A stretch of DNA of 64,000 nucleotides from Jeotgalibacillus soli (GTDB lineage: Bacteria > Bacillota > Bacilli > Bacillales > Jeotgalibacillaceae), in contig NZ_JXRP01000019.1 in assembly GCF_000829435.1 (NCBI RefSeq), positions 62,001 through 126,000 of the forward strand, given 5' to 3'. The notes beneath the pieces are model-generated. The model searched no databases. It was not told the DNA's origin and saw only the letters and a program-made list of their open reading frames with translations. The translations under genes and the position numbers were made by a program. Positions 19,188 through 28,665 of the stretch are shown here, piece by piece; position 1 is the stretch's first letter; each line of letters begins with the position of its first letter.

Positions 19188-19562
19188 CTATAATTCATTA
19201 CGAATAATTGCTTGTATTAATACGTTAGCAATTCCTTCATTCGTTGCAATTGGTATATTGTATACGTCGCCTAATCGAATTAAGGCCGACACGTCCGGTT
19301 CGTGAGGTTGCGCAGTTAGCGGGTCGCGAAAGAAAAACACCGCATCCAATTGCTGATTGGCAATTCTAGATCCAATTTCCTGATCGCCTCCAAGCGGGCC
19401 TGATTTAAAACGATGGATGCTTAGCCCCACTTCATCTTGAATTCTGGTGCCTGTTGTGCCTGTAGCAAAAAGTTCATGTTTTATAAACTCCTGATCATGC
19501 TTTTGAACGAATCGAATTAAGTCATTTTTCTTTTTATCATGCGCAATTAGAGCAATTTTCAT
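19188..19562 (-). CDS. mgsA: Methylglyoxal synthase
   Basis: 124 residues; converts dihydroxyacetone phosphate to methylglyoxal. Signatures: [16 protein letters not shown], the phosphate loop [19 protein letters not shown] and the catalytic Asp in [20 protein letters not shown] seven bases before the ATG at 19562 supports that start over GTG at 19565. Being next to the bacillithiol genes makes sense because bacillithiol helps detoxify methylglyoxal. Confidence 0.95.
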   Translation of the reverse strand: MKIALIAHDKKKNDLIRFVQKHDQEFIKHELFATGTTGTRIQDEVGLSIHRFKSGPLGGDQEIGSRIANQQLDAVFFFRDPLTAQPHEPDVSALIRLGDVYNIPIATNEGIANVLIQAIIRNEL

Positions 19563-19582
19563 CACGGATCCCCCTTTTCGAA

Positions 19583-20380
19583 TTAATCTAAAATGTTTTC
19601 AAGACCGTAAACGAGTGTTTCAAGGTTCATAACCGTTTCGACACATACTTTTACACCAGACATAAAAGAAGCGCGGTCGTGTGAATCGTGACGGAGCGTT
19701 AGCATCTGACCTTCTCCACCAAACATCACCTGCTGGTGTGCAACAAGACCTGGAAGACGAACACTATGGATTCTCATTCCTTCGTAATCAGCACCTCTTG
19801 CACCTTGAATCGTCTCTTTTTCATCTGGGTGGCCCTGTTTTTTTTGCTCTCTTTGCTGCGAAATCATCTGAGCGGTTTTTACAGCTGTACCAGATGGAGC
19901 ATCTAGCTTTTTATCATGATGCAGTTCAAGTATTTCTACATCTGGAAAATACTTCGCTGCCATTGCTGAAAATTTCATCATCAACACAGCACCAATTGCA
20001 AAGTTAGGTGCAATAATAGTTCCAACCTTCTTTTCTTCAGACAAAGCTTTTAATTCTTTTAATTGAGACGCAGTAAATCCAGTTGTACCAACGACCGGAC
20101 GCACACCATGAAGCAGGGCTGTTTTTGTATGTATGTATCCTGTTTCTGGAATAGTTAAATCAATTAAAACATCTGGAGAGGTTGAAGTGAAGCACTCTTC
20201 TAGCTGGTCATAGACCGGGCATTGAACAGAAGAAAATCCTTCAATTTCATTTAAATCTCTCCCACCGTTTCTGTGATCCAGAACGCCAACGAGTTCAAAC
20301 TCCGCAGTGTTCATGATCAATTTTACAGCTTCTCTTCCCATACGCCCTCTCGGTCCTGCAATAACAACTTTAATACTCAT
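19583..20380 (-). CDS. dapB: 4-hydroxy-tetrahydrodipicolinate reductase
   Basis: 265 residues; NAD(P)H reduction step toward diaminopimelate, lysine and, in spore formers, dipicolinate. Signatures: [11 protein letters not shown] nucleotide-binding loop, [22 protein letters not shown] and the active-site block [15 protein letters not shown]. The start overlaps the ypjD stop by 4 bp. mgsA follows after 17 bp. Confidence 0.95.
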   Translation of the reverse strand: MSIKVVIAGPRGRMGREAVKLIMNTAEFELVGVLDHRNGGRDLNEIEGFSSVQCPVYDQLEECFTSTSPDVLIDLTIPETGYIHTKTALLHGVRPVVGTTGFTASQLKELKALSEEKKVGTIIAPNFAIGAVLMMKFSAMAAKYFPDVEILELHHDKKLDAPSGTAVKTAQMISQQREQKKQGHPDEKETIQGARGADYEGMRIHSVRLPGLVAHQQVMFGGEGQMLTLRHDSHDRASFMSGVKVCVETVMNLETLVYGLENILD

Positions 20381-20721
20381 TTCTGTTCCTCCGTTTCTTT
20401 ACGTGTCCAACGGTCTTTATCGCGTGTTGTAAACTTTTCCATCACTCGTTCATGAGATCGCTGTAAACTAATATTTTGCTCATTCGCAAAGCATGCAATT
20501 ACAAATAGCAAATCACCTAACTCTTCTTCAATAGTACTATCATCTTCTGAGCTTTTCTTAGTTTTTTCACCATAATGATGGTTCACTTCCCTTGCGAGTT
20601 CACCAAGCTCTTCGGTCATTCTTGCTATCATAGCTAATGGACTAAAATAGCCTTCTTTAAATTGACCGATATAATCGTCAACTTCTTGCTGAAGCTGTGC
20701 AATGGTTTTCTCATTTGACAT
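20377..20721 (-). CDS. ypjD: MazG-like nucleotide pyrophosphohydrolase YpjD
   Basis: 114 residues; an all-alpha NTP pyrophosphatase domain. Metal ligands are in [15 protein letters not shown] and [18 protein letters not shown] (ExxE and ExxD pattern). Likely house-cleaning of non-canonical NTPs. GGAG eight bases before the ATG at 20721 favours it over a GTG at 20730. First gene of a run ypjD-dapB-mgsA-bshB1-bshA-cca-birA. Confidence 0.88.
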   Translation of the reverse strand: MSNEKTIAQLQQEVDDYIGQFKEGYFSPLAMIARMTEELGELAREVNHHYGEKTKKSSEDDSTIEEELGDLLFVIACFANEQNISLQRSHERVMEKFTTRDKDRWTRKETEEQK

Positions 20722-20821
20722 TGTTTTCACTCCAATTCATTGGTACGCTGAACCCGTATTGCCTTCTACCATCCCATTGTCTATAATGACTGACGTATAG
20801 CTTTTCTAAGGAGGGATTTAC

Positions 20822-21691
20822 ATGCCGTTTGGTTTAAAGATAAAAAATTGTTTGTTTATCATTTTTGGATCCTCTATATTCAGCTTCGGTATCGTTCATT
20901 TTAACATTCAAAACAACCTTGCTGAAGGGGGTTTTACAGGCATTACGCTTTTATTATACTTTATTTTTGATTTTAAGCCTTCTATAACGAATTTATTGCT
21001 TAATATTCCTATTTTTATTATTGGGTGGAAGCTGCTTGGCAGAAAAGCTTTTCTATACACGATCCTTGGGACAATCAGCGTTTCATTTTTCTTAGAGCTA
21101 TTTCAACGCTATCAGTTACACATTCCTCTTTCAGATGATTTATTTTTAGCTGCTCTATTTGCTGGTGTTTTCATTGGCGTTGGCCTCGGGATTATTTTTC
21201 GTTTTGGCGGAACAACCGGCGGCGTCGACATTCTTGCACGGCTTGCTAAAAAATATATAGGCTGGAGCATGGGAAGAACAATGTTTATCTTTGACGCTGC
21301 TGTTATCGCTCTTTCAATGGCCACCTATTTACATTACCGAGAAGCAATGTATACCCTTGTAGCAGTTTTTGTTGGCGCAAGAGTCATTGATTTTATGCAA
21401 GAGGGAGCCTATTCAGCAAAAGGTGCGATGATTATCTCCCTCCATCAAGAACAAATTGCAAAAAAAATCACACTGGAAATGGATCGCGGCGTTACAGTGC
21501 TGACTGGCTACGGTCATTATACAAAAGAGCAGCGTGGTGTTTTATATTGTGTTGTAGGACGGAATGAAATTGTTCGATTAAAAAACCTCATTACTTCGAT
21601 TGATCCACATGCATTCGTATCTGTAACGGATGTACATGATGTTTTGGGTGAAGGATTTACGCTTGACGAACATAAACGTCCAATCGAATAA
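20822..21691 (+). CDS. ypjC: YitT-family membrane protein (YpjC-like)
   Basis: 289 residues. Five to six hydrophobic segments span about residues 8-185, with the family pattern NNLAEGGFTGITLLLYF and FRFGGTTGGVDILARL. A C-terminal cytoplasmic DUF2179 domain (about 205-280) has GVTVLTGYGHYTKEQRGVLY and VSVTDVHDVLGEGF. AAGGAGGG precedes the ATG. Substrate unknown. Divergent from ypjD, convergent with the protease gene. Confidence 0.85.
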   Translation: MPFGLKIKNCLFIIFGSSIFSFGIVHFNIQNNLAEGGFTGITLLLYFIFDFKPSITNLLLNIPIFIIGWKLLGRKAFLYTILGTISVSFFLELFQRYQLHIPLSDDLFLAALFAGVFIGVGLGIIFRFGGTTGGVDILARLAKKYIGWSMGRTMFIFDAAVIALSMATYLHYREAMYTLVAVFVGARVIDFMQEGAYSAKGAMIISLHQEQIAKKITLEMDRGVTVLTGYGHYTKEQRGVLYCVVGRNEIVRLKNLITSIDPHAFVSVTDVHDVLGEGFTLDEHKRPIE

Positions 21692-21692
21692 A

Positions 21693-21727
21693 AAATGACT
21701 GCCATTTAAATGGCAGTCATTTTTTAT
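21693..21727. terminator. Bidirectional terminator
   Basis: AAAAAATGACTGCCATTT pairs with AAATGGCAGTCATTTTTT almost perfectly, giving a U-run on both strands. It ends the plus-strand YitT gene and the minus-strand protease gene. Confidence 0.9.
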
Positions 21728-22404
21728 TACTCTTCTTGGTTCATTCCAATAAACATTAAGATGAAACGAAGAAGCTCAAGAAGCGCAACTAGCGCAGCAG
21801 CTACATAGGTCAGCGCAGCAGCATTTAATACTTTTTTCGCATGGGGTTCTTCTTCATTGCGAATTAATCCTATGCTGACCATTTGATTCATCGCTCTGGA
21901 TGAAGCATTAAACTCAACCGGCAAAGTAACAAATTGGAACAGTACTGCTGCAGCAAAAAAGATAATTCCTAGTAGATAAAGCTGAGCAAACCCGAGTAGT
22001 GCACCTCCGAGGATGAGGAAAATCGAGAGGTTGGATCCAAGATTTGCAACTGGAACTAATGCATGGCGAAAGCGCAGGAATGAGTAGCTTTCAGCATCTT
22101 GAATAGCATGTCCTACTTCGTGAGCAGCAACGGCCGCCCCTGCAACAGACATGCCATAATAATTATCTTCAGAAAGTACAATCTCTTTCGAGCTAGGATT
22201 GTAATGATCACTTAAGAATCCTTTTCCGGGCTTAACCGTAACGTCATAAATTCCGTTTTCCTGCAAGATTCTACGCGCTACTTCAGCACCGGTCATATTT
22301 GCTGTTGTTTGGATCTTTGAATACTTTTTGTACGTACTCTTCACACGCCTACTTGCCCAAAATGGCACAATTAAGATGATCGCGAAGTAAATAAGAAATC
22401 CCAT
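21727..22404 (-). CDS. Membrane zinc metallopeptidase, YugP family
   Basis: 225 residues with about four hydrophobic segments (one N-terminal, three in the C-terminal half). The zinc motif HEVGHAIQ sits near residue 105 after VAGAAVAAHE; LPVEFNASSRA is another family mark. It belongs to the neutral zinc metallopeptidases of YugP type; substrate unknown. GGAGG six bases before the ATG at 22404 sets the start; the longer frame to 22509 overlaps ypjB. In B. subtilis yugP is elsewhere, so its place beside ypjB is a difference in order. Confidence 0.85.
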   Translation of the reverse strand: MGFLIYFAIILIVPFWASRRVKSTYKKYSKIQTTANMTGAEVARRILQENGIYDVTVKPGKGFLSDHYNPSSKEIVLSEDNYYGMSVAGAAVAAHEVGHAIQDAESYSFLRFRHALVPVANLGSNLSIFLILGGALLGFAQLYLLGIIFFAAAVLFQFVTLPVEFNASSRAMNQMVSIGLIRNEEEPHAKKVLNAAALTYVAAALVALLELLRFILMFIGMNQEE

Positions 22405-22462
22405 TATGACCCTCCAATAATTTATGTTCTGATTAAAGTTTACATGCAGGAAAGAATACCTG

Positions 22463-23173
22463 TCAATCATTTCGATCCCGAATTTTCTTTCTATTGCGCT
22501 CACCTTCATAATTTCGCCATGAAACGAACAAAAGTGTTGTGAATATTATTCCTCCGACAAAGAATGCAACGATCCATAGAGATGAGTGGTTAAAATTATC
22601 TTGGACCTGGATATCTGATAAGACTGGAACAGACCCATACGTGTAACCTTGAAGATTGTTATCAAGAAGTGGAATAAATGTAGATGAGGTCAGCTCAGTA
22701 ACATGAGCCCAATCATTTTTTTCTTGAGCTGCTATTAACGTAGGAAGCATAGCGTGATAAAGAAGATCTATTTTCTTTTTTACCTCTGGATCCTTTGTCG
22801 CTTCATAACGATCCGATGCTGCCTCTAGATCTCTGCTTAAAAAAGAGAAATAACTTAATGTATCCTGATCAATGTATTCTGCCAGCGATGTAAAAGACCA
22901 CGCTGCAAATAGTTTATATTGTTTAGTGTGTGCTGAAGAAGATAAGGTATCTAATAAATACCGTACCTGCATATATAATACTTCCCGCTCTTCATCTGTT
23001 ACTTGAACTTGCTTTAGCCAATGATCAACCTCTACTATGGCTTCTTCATATTGCCCAAACGACACATACTGTATAATTTGCTGAAATGGTTGAGATTGCC
23101 CTGCCGCGGAGTGATAGGGAGCTACCACCAATATTATAATAAGCAGGACACAATATAAATTTTTTAGCCTCAT
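22463..23173 (-). CDS. ypjB: YpjB, sporulation-associated membrane protein
   Basis: 236 residues. Signal peptide or membrane anchor at the N-terminus (YCVLLIIILVVAPYHSAAG), a helical extracytoplasmic part, and one C-terminal membrane segment (SSLWIVAFFVGGIIFTTLLF) followed by a short basic tail. It matches YpjB by layout and by its place next to ypjA. The family is linked with sporulation in name; no reaction is known. Confidence 0.75.
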   Translation of the reverse strand: MRLKNLYCVLLIIILVVAPYHSAAGQSQPFQQIIQYVSFGQYEEAIVEVDHWLKQVQVTDEEREVLYMQVRYLLDTLSSSAHTKQYKLFAAWSFTSLAEYIDQDTLSYFSFLSRDLEAASDRYEATKDPEVKKKIDLLYHAMLPTLIAAQEKNDWAHVTELTSSTFIPLLDNNLQGYTYGSVPVLSDIQVQDNFNHSSLWIVAFFVGGIIFTTLLFVSWRNYEGERNRKKIRDRND

Positions 23174-23224
23174 CTGTCATCCCTCCCTATCCTACTCTAT
23201 GCAGGATAGAAGAGAAAAAGAAGG

Positions 23225-23824
23225 CTATACACGAAGACTTCGCTCGCTTCTTACTCTTCTAATACAGAACCAATAGGCGATGAACAGTGATAGTATGCTT
23301 AACCAAAACGTAAAATAACCAATCTCTTGTATGTATAGTTCAAGCTGTCGATATCTTGGATATTGCATATAAACATAATCAATTACATCATTGTGAAGTG
23401 TCCAAACACCAGCAATGGCAAGATGCCACCATTTAAAACGGTAAAATGGTGCATAAAGTAACCCTTGAACAGCCATGGCTAGGTGAGAAGCGATGAGCAT
23501 GTACCCCGTCCAGTGAAGGGTTCCTGAGACCACCAGTGTTAAAATATTCATTACAACAGCCCATATCCCATATTTGAACAAGGTAACGATAGCAAAAGCT
23601 TCCATAAGACTCCAATTTTTCCCCATTAGAAAAGCAAGCAGGACAAATGTAAAAAAGAGACTTGCTGTCGGGCTATCAGGGACAAATAGTAAGAAAATCG
23701 GCTGCGTGTCTATCAGCTGTTCTTTATACCAATAATATCCATAAACAGAACCCACTATATTCACAACAAATAACAGCCAAAGAAACGCCCGGTTGGATAG
23801 CCAAGCATAAATAAACTCTTTCAT
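23225..23824 (-). CDS. ypjA: YpjA, integral membrane protein (DUF1405)
   Basis: 199 residues with about six hydrophobic segments throughout, e.g. FLWLLFVVNIVGSVYGYYWY near the start and YFTFWLSILSLFIAYWFCI near the end, and the conserved VPDSPTASLFF and LHNDVIDYVY blocks. Conserved downstream of the qcr operon; function unknown. A terminator separates it from qcrC. Confidence 0.8.
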   Translation of the reverse strand: MKEFIYAWLSNRAFLWLLFVVNIVGSVYGYYWYKEQLIDTQPIFLLFVPDSPTASLFFTFVLLAFLMGKNWSLMEAFAIVTLFKYGIWAVVMNILTLVVSGTLHWTGYMLIASHLAMAVQGLLYAPFYRFKWWHLAIAGVWTLHNDVIDYVYMQYPRYRQLELYIQEIGYFTFWLSILSLFIAYWFCIRRVRSERSLRV

Positions 23825-23838
23825 CTCTAGCTCCTTTC

Positions 23839-23870
23839 AAAAAAAAGAGCCAGTTTATACTGGCTCCTCT
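23839..23870 (-). terminator. Terminator of the qcrABC operon
   Basis: Minus-strand GAGCCAGT (23859-23866) pairs with ACTGGCTC (23847-23854), extended by flanking A/T pairs, followed by an eight-T run. It begins nine bases after the qcrC stop. Confidence 0.9.
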
Positions 23871-23879
23871 TTATTAACA

Positions 23880-24647
23880 TTATTCATTTGATATTTCGGA
23901 TACAAAGGCGGCAAGCTCTTGCAGCTCTTCGTCCGTTCCTTGGAACAGGTCAGCTGGCATTGAGCCAATACCATTAACTGCAATGTCAGCAATCTCTTCA
24001 GGAGTATGAGCACTGCCAACTAACGGAGGCGCAGCTGCACCACCTTCTAGGTTTTCACCATGACAGTTAATACATCCTTGCTCTTGATAAATTAAGTAGC
24101 CGGCTGCTTCTGTATCCACTTCCGCTTCTGCCACAATTTTACCTTGTTCACGCTGATGCTCCCAATCATGATAGGCAACTGATTCCCAAGTAAGGAATAT
24201 CGTTGCCGCTACACCAAGAAGCATCAATCCAGTCGCAATCGGACGCTTAGCAGGACGACGCTCTGGACCGCGATCAAGGAATGGTGCAAGTAGTAATGCA
24301 CCAAATGCAATACCCGGAATAACAAATGCACCTATCACATTGTATGGACCTGATGCAAAGTCATATTTAAGTAATTGATATAAAAATAAGAAATACCAGT
24401 CAGGCAACGGAATATATCCAGCATCTGTTGGATCTGCAATTTTCTCTAAAGGCGGGTTATGGGCCACTGTTAGTGAAAGAAATCCAATTAAAAATACTGC
24501 CCCTACAAGCCACTCTTTTAACAAGAAGTTTGGCCAGAAGGCTTCCGTTTTGCCAGGGAACTCCGAATAATCTTTTGGAATATTCGGTCTGCGATTTGCT
24601 GGGACACGCGAGTCACCAACAAATTTCATCCCTTTTCCACGATGCAT
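23880..24647 (-). CDS. qcrC: Menaquinol:cytochrome c reductase, cytochrome b/c subunit
   Basis: 255 residues. The N-terminal part resembles subunit IV of the b6f complex with about three membrane segments (starting near residue 48, WLVGAVFLIGFLSLTVA) and PLPDWYFLFLYQLLKY; the C-terminal 75 residues are a cytochrome c with the heme site CINCH (about 192-196) and an axial-Met candidate in GSMPADLF. This b-c fusion is the Bacillus arrangement. It works with QcrA and QcrB to pass electrons from menaquinol to cytochrome c. Confidence 0.95.
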   Translation of the reverse strand: MHRGKGMKFVGDSRVPANRRPNIPKDYSEFPGKTEAFWPNFLLKEWLVGAVFLIGFLSLTVAHNPPLEKIADPTDAGYIPLPDWYFLFLYQLLKYDFASGPYNVIGAFVIPGIAFGALLLAPFLDRGPERRPAKRPIATGLMLLGVAATIFLTWESVAYHDWEHQREQGKIVAEAEVDTEAAGYLIYQEQGCINCHGENLEGGAAAPPLVGSAHTPEEIADIAVNGIGSMPADLFQGTDEELQELAAFVSEISNE

Positions 24648-24691
24648 AGCTTTCCCTCCTTTATTTGACTATGTTTTAACAAAACTTGTTT

Positions 24692-25366
24692 TTATAGTGG
24701 GCCAGAAATACCTTGTTTACGAATCATGATAAAGTGCGCTGCCATCAAACCAAGTAATGCACCTGGCAGGAAGAATACATGAATCGCAAAGAAACGAGTT
24801 AATGTTTGCGCTCCAAGAATATGCGGGTCACCGGCTAGGAGAGTTCTGATCTGCTCACCAATAAATGGTGTAGCAGCGGCGATTTCAATCCCTACCTTTG
24901 TTGCAAATAACGCTTTCATATCCCAAGGCAATAAGTAACCTGTAAAACCAAGCCCCAACATAACAAAGAAAATAAGTACTCCTACGACCCAGTTCAATTC
25001 ACGCGGCTTTTTGTAAGCACCAGTGAAGAAAACACGTAAGGTATGTAGAAACATCATTACAATAACTAAACTTGCTCCCCAATGGTGCATACCACGCACA
25101 ATGGTACCAAAGGCTACTTCATTTTGAAGATAATAAACCGATCTCCAAGCATTTTCGATATCCGGAACATAGTACATGGTTAGAAACATGCCGGAAAGAA
25201 TCTGGATAACGGTAACAAAAAAAGTCAATCCGCCAAAGCAGTAAACAAACGCTGAAAAATGATGAGCTGGATTTACGTGCTCAGGCACTTCATGGTCAGC
25301 GATGTCACGCCATAATGGCGTAATGTCTAATCGTTCGTCAACCCAATCATAAATCTTATTAAGCAC
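24692..25366 (-). CDS. qcrB: Menaquinol:cytochrome c reductase, cytochrome b subunit
   Basis: 224 residues, cytochrome b6-type with four membrane helices. Heme-ligand His pairs are in RGMHHWGASLVIVMMFLHTLR (first pair helix B) and RFFAIHVFFLPGALLGLMAAH (second pair); GYLLPWDMKALFAT is the quinol-site region. The GTG at 25366 has GGGGG eight bases upstream and gives the family N-terminus MLNKIYDWVDERLD; a TTG at 25369 is the alternative. Confidence 0.96.
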   Translation of the reverse strand: MLNKIYDWVDERLDITPLWRDIADHEVPEHVNPAHHFSAFVYCFGGLTFFVTVIQILSGMFLTMYYVPDIENAWRSVYYLQNEVAFGTIVRGMHHWGASLVIVMMFLHTLRVFFTGAYKKPRELNWVVGVLIFFVMLGLGFTGYLLPWDMKALFATKVGIEIAAATPFIGEQIRTLLAGDPHILGAQTLTRFFAIHVFFLPGALLGLMAAHFIMIRKQGISGPL

Positions 25367-25383
25367 CAATTACGCCCCCTTTA

Positions 25384-25893
25384 CTATGCTATAGTGTTCG
25401 GTATTACTTTACCCAGTTGTAAAATACCAGCATCATCTGTTCTAACTTCAAACATATCTAATGGAGCTGTTGGCGGTGTACCCGGGATATTTTTACCAGA
25501 TTTTTCATACAAGCCGTTGTGGCATGGGCAGAAGAAACGATTTGGATCGCTTTCTCTTCCTTCCCAGTTAACCGTACAGCCTAAATGCTTACAAGTTGGG
25601 TTAAGTGCTACAACTTCTCCAGCCTCATCTAAATATACCCAAGCTGTTTGAGTCACGTCGGACGTATACCAAGCGTCTTTCTGCTCATAAGTAAAGTCCA
25701 CACGAGTAGGTACATCTGATAAATCATCTACACTTGTTCCAGTAGAAATAAAATCTCCACCGTCCTCAGCTGTAAGAACTGGATCGATAGCAAAACGCAC
25801 CATCGGCATTAGCATTCCTGCCGCCATGAAACCGCCTACACCTGTAAGTGTATAATTTAAAAATTGACGGCGTGAAACACGTTGATTACTCAT
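25384..25893 (-). CDS. qcrA: Menaquinol:cytochrome c reductase, Rieske iron-sulfur subunit
   Basis: 169 residues. A twin-arginine signal (SRRQFLNYTLTGVGGFM) anchors the protein; the 2Fe-2S site has CKHLGC (near residue 116) and CPCHNGLYE. First gene of qcrABC; a strong GAGGGGGGG site precedes its ATG. Upstream 150 bp (25894-26044) are AT-rich and should hold the operon promoter. Confidence 0.96.
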   Translation of the reverse strand: MSNQRVSRRQFLNYTLTGVGGFMAAGMLMPMVRFAIDPVLTAEDGGDFISTGTSVDDLSDVPTRVDFTYEQKDAWYTSDVTQTAWVYLDEAGEVVALNPTCKHLGCTVNWEGRESDPNRFFCPCHNGLYEKSGKNIPGTPPTAPLDMFEVRTDDAGILQLGKVIPNTIA

Positions 25894-26044
25894 CTATTTT
25901 CCCCCCCTCTATCGTCAGGTCAGTCCATCGGACATTTTTCGCACAAATATATAACTAGGACATATTCATGATATATCAATATATTATCAAGGTCAATAAT
26001 GCGTTGAACCTTTTCAATTTTACTATGTGACGTTTTCTTGAACG

Positions 26045-26506
26045 TTATACAATTTGCCATTTTTGAACGATTGTTGTCACAAGCTGTTTTACCTGATCCT
26101 CAATGATCGTTCGCTTGTAGGGTTCGTCCATATGCTCTAAAGGAACCGTTGGGAGCCAGATGACTTCAGCGTTAATATTTTGTTCCCTCTCTTTCCACGA
26201 TGAGTCTGAAGTTAAACAAAATACATGTTTAAATCCTTGCGCCTTCAGTTCATTCGTCCACTTTTGCAAACGAAGCTGGTTTTCTTCTCCTTCCTCCACA
26301 TTCATATATGTATAAGCCGGCAAAAGCATCATTCGCCCTTTAAATTGTTTTTCTAGCACCACAGTAAGCATTGACATGAATTCGCCTTGACTTGCCGCTT
26401 GTTTCATCTCTTTGTCCAAACTTACAGGCAGCAGCGGAACTATTGCCGTATCAATGTAATCGCGTTCCTTTAAAAAAACCTCAACCTCTTGTGAATTCCA
26501 AAGCAT
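26045..26506 (-). CDS. ypiF: YpiF family protein (DUF2487)
   Basis: 153 residues, soluble. It starts MLWNSQEVEVFLKERDYIDT and continues with PAYTYMNVEEGEEN and HVFCLTSDSSWKE, the YpiF pattern. AAAGGGG before the ATG at 26506 fixes the start; the frame is open to 26581 but has no site. Conserved just upstream of qcrA. Function unknown. Confidence 0.8.
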   Translation of the reverse strand: MLWNSQEVEVFLKERDYIDTAIVPLLPVSLDKEMKQAASQGEFMSMLTVVLEKQFKGRMMLLPAYTYMNVEEGEENQLRLQKWTNELKAQGFKHVFCLTSDSSWKEREQNINAEVIWLPTVPLEHMDEPYKRTIIEDQVKQLVTTIVQKWQIV

Positions 26507-26580
26507 AATGAATCCCCTTTCTATGTAAATATCTTTTCCTATTTTACCAGTTCTGTTACTAAAACACATCGATTGACACA

Positions 26581-26608
26581 AAAAAGATGATCAAATAGAT
26601 TGATCACC
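26581..26608 (-). terminator. Terminator after ypiB
   Basis: Minus-strand TGATCAA (26600-26606) pairs with TTTGATCA (26588-26595) around a short loop, followed by TTTTTTG. It separates ypiA-ypiB from ypiF. Confidence 0.6.
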
Positions 26609-26620
26609 TTTTCCTTTATA

Positions 26621-27166
26621 TTACATCAGAGAAACATTTTTCAGCTCTTCGGTAAGACGATTAAATGTTTCAATATCCTGCTCATCCAAAGCGCGGTCAA
26701 TTTCATCCAGCAGCTTTTGCTTTCTAAACACCATAATGCTTTCTTTAAGAAATTGTTCAGCAACAATTCGGTCCTTTTCCGTAATACCTAAATACTTTGG
26801 CATAAAAGGATTCTCCTCCATGACTGCCGCATACTGGTGAGCGGCATGGGAGGCATGGAAGTTTAACTGAATAAAAATGTCTTCATCCCGATGAAGGCGT
26901 ATATCATGGAAAGATTTTTCTGCATCTGTTGTCATTACACTTCCTTTATAAAAGCGAAAAGCAACATCATCCACGCATTGAGTAGACATGACAATCCCTC
27001 GCGGACAATACTGTGCCTCTTCAACAAAGTGCACATTTTCCATTAGTTGGTCGTGACTCATCAGATAATTTAATATCCAAACGGATTCCCTGCGCTTTAA
27101 CTGATAATGATTTAAAAACCAACGAATAAAATCTTTCTTTTCATGTATAGACACTGGTGTCGTCAT
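26621..27166 (-). CDS. ypiB: YpiB family protein (UPF0302)
   Basis: 181 residues with the IDEAL-type tail. It starts [20 protein letters not shown] and has [19 protein letters not shown] and [19 protein letters not shown]; the last part ([17 protein letters not shown]) is the short conserved tail. GGGGGG six bases before the ATG at 27166 sets the start. Downstream of the TPR protein YpiA. Function unknown. Confidence 0.85.
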   Translation of the reverse strand: MTTPVSIHEKKDFIRWFLNHYQLKRRESVWILNYLMSHDQLMENVHFVEEAQYCPRGIVMSTQCVDDVAFRFYKGSVMTTDAEKSFHDIRLHRDEDIFIQLNFHASHAAHQYAAVMEENPFMPKYLGITEKDRIVAEQFLKESIMVFRKQKLLDEIDRALDEQDIETFNRLTEELKNVSLM

Positions 27167-27211
27167 GCGTTTCCCCCCTCTACTCAAAAGTCAGCAATGC
27201 AGCAATATAAG

Positions 27212-28474
27212 TCAGTACTGTTCAAGTCTCTCAACCTGCTCAAGCCATTCTTCATTTGAAGGATCCTTTACAAGAAGCCTTTGATAGATCGCTAGCGCTT
27301 CTTTCGATCGACCTTCCTCTACAAGAAAGTCTCCAAAATCTTCAAGGAAATCTATATGATCATTATACACCACATATGCTTGTGTATATTCATTTGATGC
27401 TTTACCGTACTCTTCAAGCCATACATATGCTTTTGCAGCATCCCAATGAAACTGCGGATCGCTTTCTCCAGCTGCTTCAACGTGCTGAATCAGTTCAATA
27501 ATATCTTCAGCGCGCTCCTGTTTTATCAAAATACGATTCAATAGGAGTGCAGCTTCCAGGAAATTAGGATCTATGGCGATTGCTTCTCTTAAAAACCTTT
27601 CTGCTTCGGATTCATTGCCTTGTTTTAATGTGATTTTCCCTGCAAACAAATACAACTCTTTATTAAACGGATCTGCTGTTATTCCATTTTCCGCTGTTGC
27701 TCTTGCATCATCTAACTCTTCCTCGTGCTCATATGCTTTTGCAAGAAGTAGATAAGCAGAATGATATTCAGGATCAAGCTCTACAAGTTCTGCTAATATC
27801 TCGATGGCTGTAGCGTAATGAGCTGCTTGAAACGCCGTATAACCATAACCAAAAAGTGTGTTTATTTCACGGCTGTCTTTCAATGCTTTTTCATAATATG
27901 GCAATGCATCCTCAAACGCTCCACCTGCACTATAGCATTCCCCTAAACGTTGAGAAAGCTGTACACCTACAATTTCCTCCGTACCGCTTTTCACAACTTC
28001 ATTATAATGCCGGATTGCTTCTAAAAAACGCCCCTGCTCATTGTAAAGCTCAGCTAGAGCAAAGTGTATAACCGGCTCGTTTGGAAGCTTTTTTTGTGCA
28101 AGCAGAAGCTTTCTCTCACTTACTTCGTAGAGTCCTTGCATTTGATATAAGTCTGCTGATAAAAGTAAAGCTCTAGGATAAAAATCATCCCTCTCATCCA
28201 GCTTATCTAAAAGCAAAATCGCTTCTTCTGTTTCATCCATTTCCACTAATGTTTCAGCTAATAAAATTCGCAGTTCTCCTTCATCCGGATAAGCAGTAAT
28301 CAGATCCTGAAACAATTCTTTCGATTCTTTTAGAAAACCTAGTTGAAAAAGCTCTTCAGCTAATTCAAATTTTTCGTCATCTGTACCAGTTAATTTTATT
28401 TTTGAAAATTCTTTCATTGCTTGTGATAAATCACCTTTGTGCAATGCATTGATCATCCGATTAGAAGCATCCAC
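27212..28474 (-). CDS. ypiA: TPR-repeat protein YpiA
   Basis: 420 residues made almost wholly of tetratricopeptide repeats (about ten or more helix pairs, for example EEAILLLDKLDERDDFYPRA and FLEAIRHYNEVVKSG). Such scaffolds bind other proteins; no enzyme motif is seen. Start is GTG at 28474 with GAGGG seven bases upstream. First gene of ypiA-ypiB, downstream of the aro supraoperon terminator. Confidence 0.88.
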   Translation of the reverse strand: MDASNRMINALHKGDLSQAMKEFSKIKLTGTDDEKFELAEELFQLGFLKESKELFQDLITAYPDEGELRILLAETLVEMDETEEAILLLDKLDERDDFYPRALLLSADLYQMQGLYEVSERKLLLAQKKLPNEPVIHFALAELYNEQGRFLEAIRHYNEVVKSGTEEIVGVQLSQRLGECYSAGGAFEDALPYYEKALKDSREINTLFGYGYTAFQAAHYATAIEILAELVELDPEYHSAYLLLAKAYEHEEELDDARATAENGITADPFNKELYLFAGKITLKQGNESEAERFLREAIAIDPNFLEAALLLNRILIKQERAEDIIELIQHVEAAGESDPQFHWDAAKAYVWLEEYGKASNEYTQAYVVYNDHIDFLEDFGDFLVEEGRSKEALAIYQRLLVKDPSNEEWLEQVERLEQY

Positions 28475-28620
28475 TTTTGGTCCCTCTTTTCATTCATTTT
28501 GTAACCTATCATACATCCTAAAAAAAAATTGACCAATAAGCAACTGATACATCCTATTCTATATTTTCAAATCTCTTTGACAACCTTATTCGATGCTGGT
28601 TGTCTAAAATCCTTTGTAAT

Positions 28621-28659
28621 CCAAAAAAAACTGAATGATATCTTATCGACATCATTCAG
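28621..28659 (-). terminator. Terminator of the aromatic supraoperon
   Basis: Minus-strand CTGAATGAT (28651-28659) pairs with ATCATTCAG (28631-28639), followed by eight T residues. It starts just past the aroA stop at 28666. Confidence 0.9.
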
Positions 28660-28665
28660 AACCTT